A stretch of DNA of 64,000 nt. It comes from Ophiosphaerella korrae (Eukaryota > Ascomycota > Dothideomycetes > Pleosporales > Phaeosphaeriaceae). Below, in pieces: positions 1-9,160 of this stretch. Position 1 is the stretch's first letter, and the number at the start of each line of letters is the position of its first letter. Made by a program: the position numbers and the translations under genes. The DNA is taken from the NCBI GenBank assembly GCA_028456385.1, contig JALNQF010000042.1, positions 225,446 through 289,445 on the forward strand, read 5' to 3'. Below the pieces are notes generated by a model. That model was given only the letters and a program-made list of their open reading frames with translations. It did no database searches and was not told the origin of the DNA.

Positions 1-19
1 GCACGTACAGATTATGAAT

Positions 20-75
20 TCCTACTCTGTTTCAGCCGCGTTTTCTCGCAGCTATGCCCGGCTGACAGACAGCAT
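20..75 (+). repeat. Short dispersed repeat, left copy
   Basis: About 56 bases here closely match 10678-10740 in the same orientation. Both share a TTTCAGCCGCG core, then a CAGCTATGCC motif, then a GACAG/CAGAC stretch. The copies differ by substitutions and small indels and diverge outside this block. The right copy starts just after the dead Tc1/mariner element and a TTGA microsatellite, so the block may be the edge of a larger repeat whose rest lies left of the window. Identity of the repeat is unknown. Confidence 0.5.
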
Positions 76-247
76 ACAAGTTCACCAAGAACGTCTATGA
101 TATATGGATGCCAGCGCATTTAGACAGGATCCACTCAGTCATTAACGAGTTACCATCTAATTTCGACATTGACAGTCTGAGCAAGGATCAAAAGGCGTTA
201 CTACCCAGAATAATCTCTGCCATAGGCTACCTATCTACAAGTTCAGA

Positions 248-1039
248 TCATGACTGTGCACTGTATACTTTCCGATGCCCCGTGGTATTTTGCGCATAGA
301 TAATAAACACCAATAAGGGTGTTGAATAGTAAAATGAGGATTGTTGCCTGGGTAGCGCTACCGTTGATCGTTCCGAGCGAAGACATGCAGATGGCAGACT
401 GCACGAAAGCCAATAGGGAAGTTGGGGTCTAAGGAACGGTGGACGAGATGGGGGTTGAGCTTGGCATGGCCTTGCGGTTCCGAAACCCCACAATGAACCA
501 TTCCTTGTCGTGCTTTAGTGTGTGTGCTCAATACAAAACTCGCGGCCGCGGGGTTTTTCGCAAATCCTAAACACCGCCTCGATCACACACCAGGGCGCCT
601 GTTCGGAAAACACCTTTTTGCCATCCGACACCCTCAAGTAGATATCCTGGGCGGATTCGCCGGAGTGGTAGGAGACTGTCCCTCCCGCAATGATTGGACT
701 GTCTCGTTCAGGCTCTTCTGCACGTTGATCTGGATTAGAATATCGGATACCTGGTCGCAAAGTTCCCCAAGGCTACCTACCAATCTCCGGGGAGAATACG
801 TCATTCTTGATTTCACGGAGTTTCTCGCAGATTCCTTGTGCCATGACACGTGGAACCAATAGGGCGTGAACAAAGCTGAGGCAGGTTTCAAGATTGGAAG
901 GGGGCGGGGAGACTTCGAGCGTGATCGCTGCAGTTTCGCCAATGCAGGGCCCCGGCGTTAGGGATTGCCAAGTCTCGAAACAGACTAGCGATGAACGGGC
1001 AGTAGGCCCATCACCACCATTTTCTAGGCAAAATATCAT
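248..1039 (-). pseudogene. Possible degenerate protein-coding frame, unknown family
   Basis: Three long open stretches on the minus strand (1039-773, 760-515 and 493-248) lie in the same frame, about 264 codons in all, separated by single stops near 773 and 512. The stop near 773 is a TAG that could be a former CAG. An in-frame TGA also lies just upstream of the ATG at 1039. I do not recognise the product. It begins MIFCLENGGDG, is Pro/Ser-rich around residues 40-55, and has no motif I can name. Same-frame openness over 800 bases is suggestive but can occur by chance in balanced-composition DNA, and other frames here are also partly open. Confidence 0.22.
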
Positions 1040-1200
1040 AAAATCTGTTTCTCGGAATCATCTTAGCACTAGGCGTGAAGTCCTATCGAACACAAGTGGT
1101 CTTCGCATCTCGCCCCCGTTCGTACCATAGCACACTTCCCTGGCCCGCCTATTTCCCTGTCTTAGGCCCCTAACAGGTTCTTTACATCGGCTTTCAAGTT

Positions 1201-2013
1201 ATGTCACTATCCACACCGCCAAAACGCGAGCTACTTATGGTGGGCATGAGCGCCAAAACTTACCGCATCGGAAACACCGTCAGAAAACAATGTCATGTGC
1301 TCGTTGATGACATGGACATCACAAAACAGAATATGGAGGCATGCAAAAATGAGGCCGACGTCTATCTTATCTTGGGCAGCCACCCGCTCATCGCCAACTG
1401 CTTGTTAATTAGCCCCGAAAAGGAATATATCGAGCTCGAGTACTATCCCAACGGCAACCTTAAGGAGTACGTCCGGAGGAATTGCACAAGTATTACAGAA
1501 ACGGATCTGAAGCGTTGGGCCTACCAAATGGTTGAAGGTGTCGCATATATCCATTCCAAGGGAGTCAGGCATTCTGATTTTAGGTTCGAACAGTGGCTGA
1601 TAGACGCGGACCTTAACGCCAGGCTTAGCGACTTTAACGCATCGGGTTTTGATGACTATCCAGACCTCGGACTAAAAGGGAAACCGGCACAAGGGCTTGA
1701 GATCCCGAGCCATTGCCTCCCTCGAGATCCTGAGGCGGATAACACGGTCGAGTCGGACTTATTCGCGCTGGGTTCTACACTTTATGAACTCATAGCTCAT
1801 CAAACTCCATATGAAGGCCTGAGCAATGAATCAATTGAGTCATTTTTTCGAGAAGGAAAGTTTCCGAGTACAGACGGGCTTCTGCTCGGGGACATTATTA
1901 TGGGCTGCTGGAAAAAGACATTTTCTTCTGCTAATGGCATCCTCAATTACGGCAAGAATGTGTTCAAAGCTGACGAGACGGACGAGATGTGGGTACGTTC
2001 TGACCTTCCCTAA
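1201..2013 (+). CDS. Fungal protein kinase-like protein, probable pseudokinase
   Basis: A single 270-residue open frame has protein kinase C-lobe architecture. The segment 78-92 (ELEYYPNGNLKEYV) fits the hinge. Residues 104-122 (LKRWAYQMVEGVAYIHSKGV) fit helix E. H124-S125-D126 stands in the HRD catalytic loop, S143-D144-F145-N146 at the DFG position, and residues 186-197 (DLFALGSTLYEL) form subdomain IX. The Asn expected five residues after the catalytic Asp is Gln (FEQW), and DFG reads DFN. I see no glycine-rich loop and no clear VAIK lysine. The HSD...DFN combination resembles a kinase-like family I know from ascomycetes; lack of activity is inference. At 270 residues it is near one kinase domain. 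A GTACG near the end (GTACG at 1991-1995) could be an unrecognised splice donor, so the true C-terminus may differ. Its start is the first in-frame ATG. Confidence 0.7.
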   Translation: MSLSTPPKRELLMVGMSAKTYRIGNTVRKQCHVLVDDMDITKQNMEACKNEADVYLILGSHPLIANCLLISPEKEYIELEYYPNGNLKEYVRRNCTSITETDLKRWAYQMVEGVAYIHSKGVRHSDFRFEQWLIDADLNARLSDFNASGFDDYPDLGLKGKPAQGLEIPSHCLPRDPEADNTVESDLFALGSTLYELIAHQTPYEGLSNESIESFFREGKFPSTDGLLLGDIIMGCWKKTFSSANGILNYGKNVFKADETDEMWVRSDLP

Positions 2014-2559
2014 TCTGTGATAAGAAATGTGTGTGGGTGATATGATATATTCTATAGCGAGCGCAGTTTAAGCATAGATATTATCCCTCTTCAGCGAATG
2101 ACACCAGCAATCTAATTTCCCTTGTGATTAAGCTAAATAGATAGATGATGGTGGGCATACATAGCATTTGGCATCTTGTAGATGGTGCACCTTACACAGA
2201 CATGTTAGCGGACAACTATTTCAAATAGGTTCTTTATACTAACCCGCCTAGGCCGAACTGGAATTTCCGCCTTGACCCCCATGATTATGTCCCGGACGCG
2301 GACCTTTCTTCCTAGTCGATCCAGAATGAATCATCTGGTACCGGTGGCAGTTTCGAATACCGCTGGCAGGTTTATCGTCGCATGGATCTGCCGTGTACTT
2401 GACTTCGTCGCATGCCCCGATCGTGCAACCACCTCCAGAATACATATATGTGGTCCTGTATTCTTTGCACATGACTAGATTGGTGAGATAAAGGATGGCG
2501 ATACTCTAAAGGAAGAGTAATGTTATTATGACTCGAGCTAAGGTAGCTTGAAGTTGAAG
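2014..2559. other. Intergenic stretch, no supported gene
   Basis: Short overlapping open frames occur on both strands (2248-2472 and 2372-2578 minus, 2272-2478 plus), but none resembles a known protein or continues across its stop in a consistent frame. The minus frames lie just downstream of the FunK1 fragment but do not read as its continuation. Confidence 0.5.
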
Positions 2560-2760
2560 TCAACTCAAGAGTACCCAAAAGAAGGATTCTAAGTCGTGCA
2601 TGAATGAATGTGGCTCATCGTCGTGAAGCACTCCGATCGCCATGAATGCTCTCGTGCCAGTCTTCCCTCGCGCCCCAGAAGATTTCTCCCGCTGCTCCTT
2701 AATAGAGAGGTCGAGGTCGATCAATATGTCCGAAGAGAAGTATATCCCATACCTATGCAT
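2560..2760 (-). pseudogene. FunK1 fungal-type protein kinase, catalytic-domain fragment
   Basis: This 66-residue frame contains ILIDLDLSIKEQREKSSGA, then KTGTRAFMAIGVL, then HSFMHDLESFFWVL. These are signature blocks of the fungal FunK1 kinase family: the DLD motif stands at the DFG position, followed by the activation segment and the HDLESFFWVL helix. The frame ends in TGA right after FFWVLLS, where family members continue with FWICIH, so the C-terminal tail is gone. The N-terminal lobe and the HRD loop are also absent upstream. It is a truncated relic, unlike the longer FunK1 copy at 13455-22792, but here the catalytic residues it covers are intact. Confidence 0.75.
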
Positions 2761-3026
2761 TTAATAATTTCAATTACCGGGTAGGTAACAATTAGGGTCA
2801 TGCTCTCGTTCGTAACTATCTATAATGATTAATCCTTTATCCAAACTGTATTCTGTCCAAACCACCTGCTCTGTTGCAAGCTCGACTGTCTTGGTGGATA
2901 TATTCATAGAATCTCTCCCTATATCATAATTGTTAGTATAGTTATATACAGTCTAAGGACGTTTCTGCGGCTTACTATAAACATTGTCTCGCAAGATTAT
3001 GTTCTGAGGGTCTTCACCACCATCCT
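2761..3026. other. Gap between FunK1 fragment and rhodopsin-domain gene
   Basis: A minus-strand frame of about 50 codons at roughly 2785-2920 is open but unrecognised and stops before the FunK1 fragment. Nothing else can be supported. Confidence 0.35.
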
Positions 3027-4225
3027 TTAAAGCAAGGCGTTGGGTATGAGTAGAACGCATAGTCGTTCTCCTTGTCTTAGATGAAGAGCCGTAACCTCAA
3101 CAATCCTAAGAGCTTAATGTCAGAAAAATCTGTCTCAGAAATCTATACTGGTTGCACTTACCACCACACCATTGGCGATACCATCTCCCAAGAGAGATCC
3201 TTTGTATTAACTAAATCTACTTAAAACTTTAATTTTATAATGCTAACAATCAAAACACTAATTCCTGTGTTAGCTATTTCCGCGTCTTTGTAAAGCAGCA
3301 AAGCATGAAACATACAAACCTCCTGTCATCAACATGACTATAACACCAATCTTTTGCCTCTTAGGTAGTCGAAGTTTTCGTAACAGTAGAACCGGCAGGA
3401 TAAGTATTGCCGCATCTGTAGTAGTGTTCATAACGCCACTAAAGATTGTAATCTTTAGCTAGTTAATGCATGAACCACTAGTGATCGTAAGATCCCAGTA
3501 TTTCTCTATTGGCCTGCAGGTGTACACCCATTCGAATAATGTCACCGGGCTATAGATAACAACAAGTGTCATGATAATATATATAGCAACACAGAGATAT
3601 CCTTCGAGCGCAAACTGAGTAAAAAAGGTGAGGATAGAGAGCTTTATAAGCATGATTGACATGCCATAAAATGTTCCCTCAATGGCCCCCAACTTAAGAA
3701 TGCATTAGTCAGTCTATCTTTAAGTGTGCAAAGAGGTAAGGTGGTAAGGTCACCTACTTTCATAAAATTGGGATTATACCTAGTGAATGGAATGTCCCAT
3801 AGGTGCCTACCATATCCATACTGAATACCTAGAAATGTTTTGTCAGTACCCTGTGCCTGCGTGAATGCAGAGCTACATACCGAGAACGCCGAGTATGGAA
3901 AACACCAGAGCGAATATCTGAACTCAGGATGTTTAGCAAAGTTATCCCAAATAAAATAAAGTGAGCCTAACCCATGCGTCCTGACGTGGCGTGCGATAAA
4001 ACGAACAGTGTAAAGTCGTAATCCGATGAACAGAGTTGAGAGGATCCCAGTCACAATATAAACAGTCAAAAGGATATGCGCTCTAGACGGTGGATGGGTA
4101 AAGTCGGCGTAATGCCAAGAGGAGGAGGTATCACACCAACAACCTCGTCTCGCTGCGAAAGAATTGGAGAATACATCAAGTAGCAGGCTTAAGGTATAAG
4201 CGGTTTCGTCGGTGTCAGAAAACAT
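3027..4225 (-). CDS. Fungal rhodopsin-domain (SAT4-type) integral membrane protein, probably damaged
   Basis: The minus strand carries most blocks of the fungal rhodopsin-like seven-helix family. In order these are HPPSRAHILLTVYIVTGI (helix 1), IFALVFSIL (helix 2), GIQYGYGRHLWDIPF, GTFYGMSIMLIKLSILTFF (helix 3), VTLFEWVYTCRPIEKYWD, SGVMNTTTDAAILILPVLLL (helix 5), KRQKIGVIVMLM and DLSWEMVSPMVWW near the end. Introns fit GT-AG at 3880-3829 (52 nt) and 3757-3693 (65 nt); more are needed near 3960, 3460 and 3300-3150. The joint between the helix 1 exon and IFALVF does not splice in phase by any donor I found, and the C-terminus after VEV is unlike the family, so the gene may be inactive. The exon structure downstream of 3460 is uncertain. 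Start chosen at the ATG at 4225. It lies divergently from a paralogue at 6067. Molecular function of the family is not established by sequence. Confidence 0.6.
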
Positions 4226-4231
4226 TACAAG

Positions 4232-4618
4232 TTATACAATAGAGCAGACGTTACCAGAGATACATATTTCCACGTTTATGAAGAGTTGAAGTATTACACC
4301 AATCATGAGCATCAGACCCTTGATTGTCCCTCCCTCTTTGTTCAGGTTGAGTAAAGAGATCGTGATAAATGTGATGCTTCCTCTATAATGCGATTGGCAC
4401 AATACCGCAGCAGAAAGCCATTCGGGATTCCCCAGGCGCCACAGAACTTCTGCTGTGGAACTGGAAGTGTTTGCCGTTCTTCGGATCAATCCGTGTGCAT
4501 AAGATGATGCACTTGAGATGGCGTGCGTCTTTGCGCCATCCAAGCCATTGAACTCAGCCCTCAATGCTCCATCATCAATGCCACCAGTATTCTGCAATGG
4601 TGTTTCTTCTTGACTCAC
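4232..4618 (-). CDS. Hypothetical protein with two possible membrane segments
   Basis: An uninterrupted 128-residue frame starts MSQEETPLQNTGG. It has a polar N-terminal half and a hydrophobic C-terminal half with candidate membrane helices near residues 68-90 (SAAVLC to ISLLNL) and 98-118 (IKGLMLMIGVILQLFINVEI). I do not recognise the family. It ends 6 bases before the start of the minus-strand rhodopsin-domain gene and in the same orientation, so it could be a separate small gene or an upstream exon. The sequence around 4255-4225 offers a GTAACG donor, but no clear join is visible. Confidence 0.35.
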   Translation of the reverse strand: MSQEETPLQNTGGIDDGALRAEFNGLDGAKTHAISSASSYAHGLIRRTANTSSSTAEVLWRLGNPEWLSAAVLCQSHYRGSITFITISLLNLNKEGGTIKGLMLMIGVILQLFINVEICISGNVCSIV

Positions 4619-5148
4619 GATAGCACCCAGAACTAGCCAGTAGGATCGTTAACCGAAAAGCAAGGCTCCAGAATCGTCAATGAGGCATTTTGCTTTTAGC
4701 TGGGAGCCGATACGGGAGAGTTTTTCAATCCCGTCCTCGTATTGCAGATGCGTGCAAGGAGGAAAATGAATGTGCTAACGTTACTCCTTGAGTAGCTCCC
4801 ATTCTTTAGTCACAGTTTTCACCTGATCAAGCTACTAATGTGTTCTAGTTTTGGCATAAAACAATTTATAGACCTGGATGCTCGACCCAAGCACCCTCTT
4901 CTCGTTTCCATTACTTGCACGAACATCAGATGGACTTCCCCTTGCCTACACATGCCATGCCGAAATTGTGCAGCAGGAGAGCCACTCCTCAACACACTAT
5001 TCCCTAAAGCTAGAGGTGGGTCAATGAGGCGTTTACTGATCATTGTTCCGCTGGCGCAATGGGTCCAGTGCTGCGGCACCAGCTCACCGTTCCCCGCCAA
5101 CTCTAACAATCCAAGGGTCTTGCCAAGCTGTGGATAAACTCACGTCGC
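4619..5148. other. Intergenic region between divergent genes
   Basis: Overlapping open frames on both strands at 4819-5137 are mutual shadows without recognisable motifs. This region, the MITE and the stretch to 6066 form the spacer between two divergently oriented rhodopsin-domain genes, so promoters could lie here, but I see no diagnostic core elements. Confidence 0.4.
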
Positions 5149-5296
5149 TATCCCTTGTACGCCCGAGTTGTGCCATATTTCTGTGATTGGCGGAAACTTG
5201 GTGGCTGAGTCACTCCAATCGTGGCTCTGATCACTCCAATAGCAATGGTGATTGGCCCAATTGAAAATATGGCACAACTCGGCCTGACAAGGGATA
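5149..5296. mobile_element. MITE with about 35-bp terminal inverted repeats and TA flanks
   Basis: The left end TATCCCTTGT, then GAGTTGTGCCATATTT, is mirrored by the reverse complement of the right end. About 31 of the first 35 positions match. Each end carries TA, the target duplication typical of Tc1/mariner elements. The total is 148 bp with no coding capacity, and the interior contains short repeats of CACTCCAAT and GTGATTGG. It is therefore a miniature inverted-repeat element, probably mobilised by a Tc1/mariner transposase. I could not match its ends to the transposase relic at 9161-10616. Confidence 0.8.
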
Positions 5297-5506
5297 GTTC
5301 GCATCAAATCCTCGTTTAACAATTCAGGCACTACTCTTCATAGGGACTGGTGGCTTTTGGTCCAGCCCATCGACGATCGGTTCTAAAGGCCTGCCCTTAT
5401 TGATTCAGAACCGTACCACTTCAGCACTGTGGCTGAAGTTTGCGCGTTCGTCGTCCTCTGAGCTGAAGATCCTTGAAAATAGAACTTTGAGTCGCCTAGC
5501 GCCTGC

Positions 5507-6025
5507 ATGCGCTGCATATGCCAATACCCCGAGCCGTTGAAGCTCGACCATCCTGAGAAGATTGCGGACCACGCTTTGCTCTCCCGAGTCGCCAGCTCGT
5601 TAGACTAAGTGGCAGATGGCGTAACTTGTGCAGACGCCGGTTGCTCCATCCTGTCAACCCCCATTTAATGGCGATCACTTTTCGTTAGCATTTGGCCGGA
5701 TTTCGCAATCGCACTGCTCAAGTTACTAGAAACACCTAGACTTCGCGTTTCAAGTGGAGCAGCCGTCAAAAACTTTGACAGACATCCTTCTGCTGACATT
5801 CTAGCACCCATCGTCCCGGATCTTACCACGCGACTTCTTCCTTTACTACTGATCATTTGTGCGGCCGCGCGAGCCGATCAAAAGGAAATATTCGCATGGT
5901 CAAAGCGCTCTCTGTCCCGGCACAGAGGTTACCTTCATTTCCATTGCGCTACAGAACTCTCTGTAGTTGACGTGTCGTGCCATTCCTGTTCCTTGCTCTC
6001 GATAACGGTTGTCATCACTTCGTAA
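5507..6025 (+). pseudogene. Possible degenerate reading frame of unknown family
   Basis: One frame runs 172 codons from ATG 5507 to TAA 6023 with only two internal stops, TAA at 5606 and 5666. Each could be a former CAA (SSLD-stop-VADG and STPI-stop-WRS). The last 118 codons are open and rich in hydrophobic residues (FAIALLKLL, RLLPLLLIICAAARA). I do not recognise the product. The same stop pattern occurs in the recognisable pseudogenes nearby. It could also be chance openness, and another plus frame is open over 5400-5520. Confidence 0.25.
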
Positions 6026-6066
6026 AGTGTCCTTGCAATTTAAAAATACTCCATTGGGGGTTTACC

Positions 6067-7653
6067 ATGGCCACGGTTCATACGTATCCCAAGGAAAGTT
6101 ATGGTCCTACCGTCCTCGGAGTCACCATCACAGTAACCATCATAGCTTTGATAACGCTGATCACTCGCCTATACGTGAGGGTGAAGATGATCCGTAATGT
6201 CGGCTGGGATGTGAGTGTGGTTCCAAGACTTCGATAGAACTCAATAAGCTTACCATACCGCAGGACTATGTCATGATTGCCGCTATGGTTGTGGTCAGTC
6301 CGTGATGCATGTTTTCTCGGAGTTGTTTTTTAATTCACTTGTAGTGCATTGCTGAACAAGCCTTGATAATACGTGAAGTTCACTTTGGCGCCGGAAAACA
6401 TATCGATCAGATATCGCCGGAAGGAATTAAAGAAGCGTTCAAGTTGAACTTCGTCACTCAGCCGCTCTATCTGTTTTCGGTCATGTTGGTCAAGGAATCG
6501 ATCGGATTCTTCCTTCTGCGAATTGCAATCACCCCTTTTTACCGGCGAACGATCATTTCTATTATGGGTTAGTGACTCTTTGTTGATTCAATCAGTCTCG
6601 TTAATATGTTGTAGTCTTCATGGCACTGTGCACGCTAGCTTCTATTATGGTACGTCGGCAGGTCATATGACGATTATAGCTCTATACTAACGAACTGTGA
6701 TTAGCCCCTCCTATTACAATGCACGAATCTCGCCCTTCTGTGGGATCATGAAGCAAAAGGTACATGTTGGGATCCAAAAATAGTGAAAGCTACCGCCTAC
6801 GCCTTTACGTGTAAGATGTTTCGGAGCTCTGACGAATTTACACGGGAGTCTAATCGTTTCATAGCGATAAACATTATGACAGACCTCCTATTTGCGGTAT
6901 TCATACCAGTACGTGTTCACACGGTATTTGCTTCCTCCACTAATAAGAGCACAGGTTCCTATGCTATGGAAGTCGCAAATGAAACGCCGACAAAAGAGTC
7001 TTATCCTTGGTATTCTTGGGCTAGGATTATTGTGAGACTAACTCTCGTCCATCCCACATATAGACATTGACAATGCTAGTGCCACCGCCGCAGCAATCGT
7101 TAAGATGAGCTACCTCCCATATCTCGGCCAGACGGGCGACTGGTTATGGGACGTGTGCAACCTCTTAATATGGGCAGTCGTGGAAACTCGCACCGGTATC
7201 ACCGCAGGAAATCTATCATGCTTGAGGCCACTTTTCCGAAGTGTCCTGGGTTCGACATACGGCCGCGGCTCCCGCAACAATACAGCGCCTAAATACCTTA
7301 CACGACCATACGGTGCGGGCTCCAGTCACAAACCTGCCCAGAACTATACCTCGCTTGGTTCTATTCGAACGCAAGAAGACGCCTTTCGACCGTATGGTGC
7401 TAAAGAAGCGCATATAATGACTAGGATTGGTGCTAGTGACGAGCAGGATGCTAGCCCAAGTAGCACGCGGAATGAGAGCTTGGGGGAAATCAGTGGAGAG
7501 AGTATTGTGCGGTTGAAGGATCAGGCAGAGGGGCTTGGCGAGAGGGGAGGGATAACGAGGACGACCGAGGCCAATATTTTGGTGTCGGCTGGGGCAGCGG
7601 AAAGTGTTGAGGAAATAACAAGACAAGAGCAGAAAGAGGTGCATATGGTATAG
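6067..7653 (+). CDS. Fungal rhodopsin-domain (SAT4-type) seven-helix membrane protein
   Basis: Eight exons join in phase: 6067-6210, 6264-6293, 6345-6567, 6615-6649, 6705-6810, 6865-6908, 6955-7031 and 7080-7653. They total 1,233 nt and 410 residues. All seven introns are GT-AG and 46-56 nt long. The start has ACCATGG context. Family blocks are VGWDDYVMIAAMVV, HFGAGKHIDQISPE, FLLRIAITPFYRR, CWDPKIVKATAYAFT, INIMTDLLFAVFIPVPM, ILGLGLFATAAAIVKM, DWLWDVCNLLIWAVVE, then GNLSCLRPLFR. A hydrophilic C-terminal tail of about 145 residues follows, as is usual in this family. The protein should sit in a membrane with seven helices; its ligand or activity cannot be read from sequence. It is the only clearly intact multi-exon gene in the window and is divergent from the damaged paralogue at 3027-4225. 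Exon 2 is short (30 nt) and its borders are the least certain. Confidence 0.88.
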
Positions 7654-8624
7654 GATTACCAACGAGTGGCAGTGCTACACCGACCGAAAGCTCTGTTTCT
7701 ATGCTTCGCTGTGAGTTATGAACAGGGATGCCAGTCGGCGAAGTCCCTAGGCCAGCGAGAGATAAGTGGATTGAATTAAGCTCCGGGCGCGATCGTACAA
7801 AGAGACACGATTGCGCATATCACCCTCCTTAGTTTTGTGTTGCCCTGACTGCAGCGCTCTCCTGGATACCACAACAGTAAGTCCTTATCACGATATAACA
7901 CGTCATATATATGTGCTACTGCACCAGACTGCGAAAATTGTACACTGCTACTTCGTCAAGCGCTCTATTACAGGCACAACCAGAATAAAGCGGGTGTCGA
8001 CATAGTGCGCCAAGGCCCTGCAGTACAAAAGAGGACAACAGGGTTACGTCTTCTACAGCTTTGTTGCGACACAGGTCCGACCTTACTCCATACTTCTTAG
8101 CCTTCGACAGGAGTGGGTATTTCTTGTACCAACGAGCACTAGTCCGTCACCTACAATCCTTATAATGAAGTCTAACAGGCTTTATGGCATACATCATGTC
8201 GCTACGGTTAATATTTAGAATTTTTAAACAATTTTATTTTCCATTGGGTAGAGAATCTAGTTACGATAAAACATTGCATTGTGTTAATTAGGACTAGATA
8301 AAAGGGAGCGCCCTCGTACCCTGGCCGGGCTCCAAAGTAAGTCATGTTTTAATCCCTATTCACATGCGCTCGCAGCGTCAAAAAAGAAATATTCCAGCAC
8401 TATTTTGCGTTGGTTCGTGGTTCTTGGACGATCCTGGACCGGGGCTTCCGGGCCGGATCCTATTGGCTGATGATGGCCGCTAATCCGAGGGAATTCTTTT
8501 TGTTATTGAAAGCAGTGAGGGAGCTTCCAGGGGCACCTTACTCGTGCCAAATTCTCGCGTAACCTGCACGCAAGACGTAAATCTTCCTTTCAGACTCTTC
8601 GTAATGGCTCGGCTTAGCATCATT
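7654..8624. other. Non-coding stretch downstream of the rhodopsin-domain gene
   Basis: No frame longer than about 65 codons and no recognisable motif. Around 8200-8290 the sequence becomes AT-rich for about 100 bases. I see no RNA gene or repeat structure. Confidence 0.4.
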
Positions 8625-8738
8625 ATGGTGAATTTTGTGACTGGTGCTAGTTGCGAAATTGGCTTATGTGTAGTTACTGCTCTCTCAATGCGCAAGGGAT
8701 CTGGCTCTTGGTGTGAATCGTTGGTTCAGTCCATGTAA
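8625..8738 (+). pseudogene. Short-chain dehydrogenase/reductase N-terminal scrap
   Basis: From the ATG at 8625 the frame reads MVNFVTGASCEIGLCVVTAL. This matches the first strand, the cofactor-binding turn (TGASxGIG) and helix B of the short-chain dehydrogenase fold. The third glycine of the turn is Glu here (CEIG for xGIG), which would impair NAD(P) binding. The frame stops after 37 codons and no YxxxK active-site segment follows, so this is only a remnant. Resemblance rests on one motif. Confidence 0.38.
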
Positions 8739-9160
8739 ATAGCCGAAATTAGGCGTTCTTATTGGACACACATGACTCCAAGTTTTTAGCCAAGGAGAGG
8801 ACCAAATATCTTTGTATTTTCACCTCTGTGCTTATAGTTTTGTCCGTTGCTACTCGGCCATTAAGGAATGGCATATGATAGGAAAGGGCTTGTTTACGCT
8901 CCTGTCAAATGAACTCTGCGAACAGGTGATTATTTACGGATGGCTATGCGCGCTAGCCTGCATGTGGCTTGCATGTGGCTTACGGATGAGCTTCCGCAAC
9001 CTCTACCGGTATACTACCACAGGGGTTTCCAAAAGTATTTTGTTTTTGGCGCTAAGGGCGGGGCTGCCAAGCTCCTGGCCCAACCCCAAACTCCATGCAC
9101 CTGTGAATGTTCACTGTTTTGCTACTCACCCAAATCTTAACCAATTTTGTTCAAATTAAG
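8739..9160. other. Flank of the Tc1/mariner relic
   Basis: A 115-codon open frame at 8812-9159 has no recognisable motif and probably arises by chance. An 11-bp direct tandem repeat (GCATGTGGCTT twice) sits at 8960-8981. The left terminal inverted repeat of the transposon should lie in this stretch, but I could not pair it with a right end. Confidence 0.35.

Noticed and set aside
108..299. 63-codon plus-strand ORF starting MPAHLDRIHS
   Set aside because: No recognisable motif or splice context, and it overlaps other open frames; length is within chance.
4819..5137. Overlapping 96- and 99-codon ORFs on opposite strands
   Set aside because: They shadow each other and neither has a recognisable family block.
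8812..9159. 115-codon ORF upstream of the transposase
   Set aside because: No motif; it ends two bases before the transposase ATG and probably covers non-coding transposon flank.
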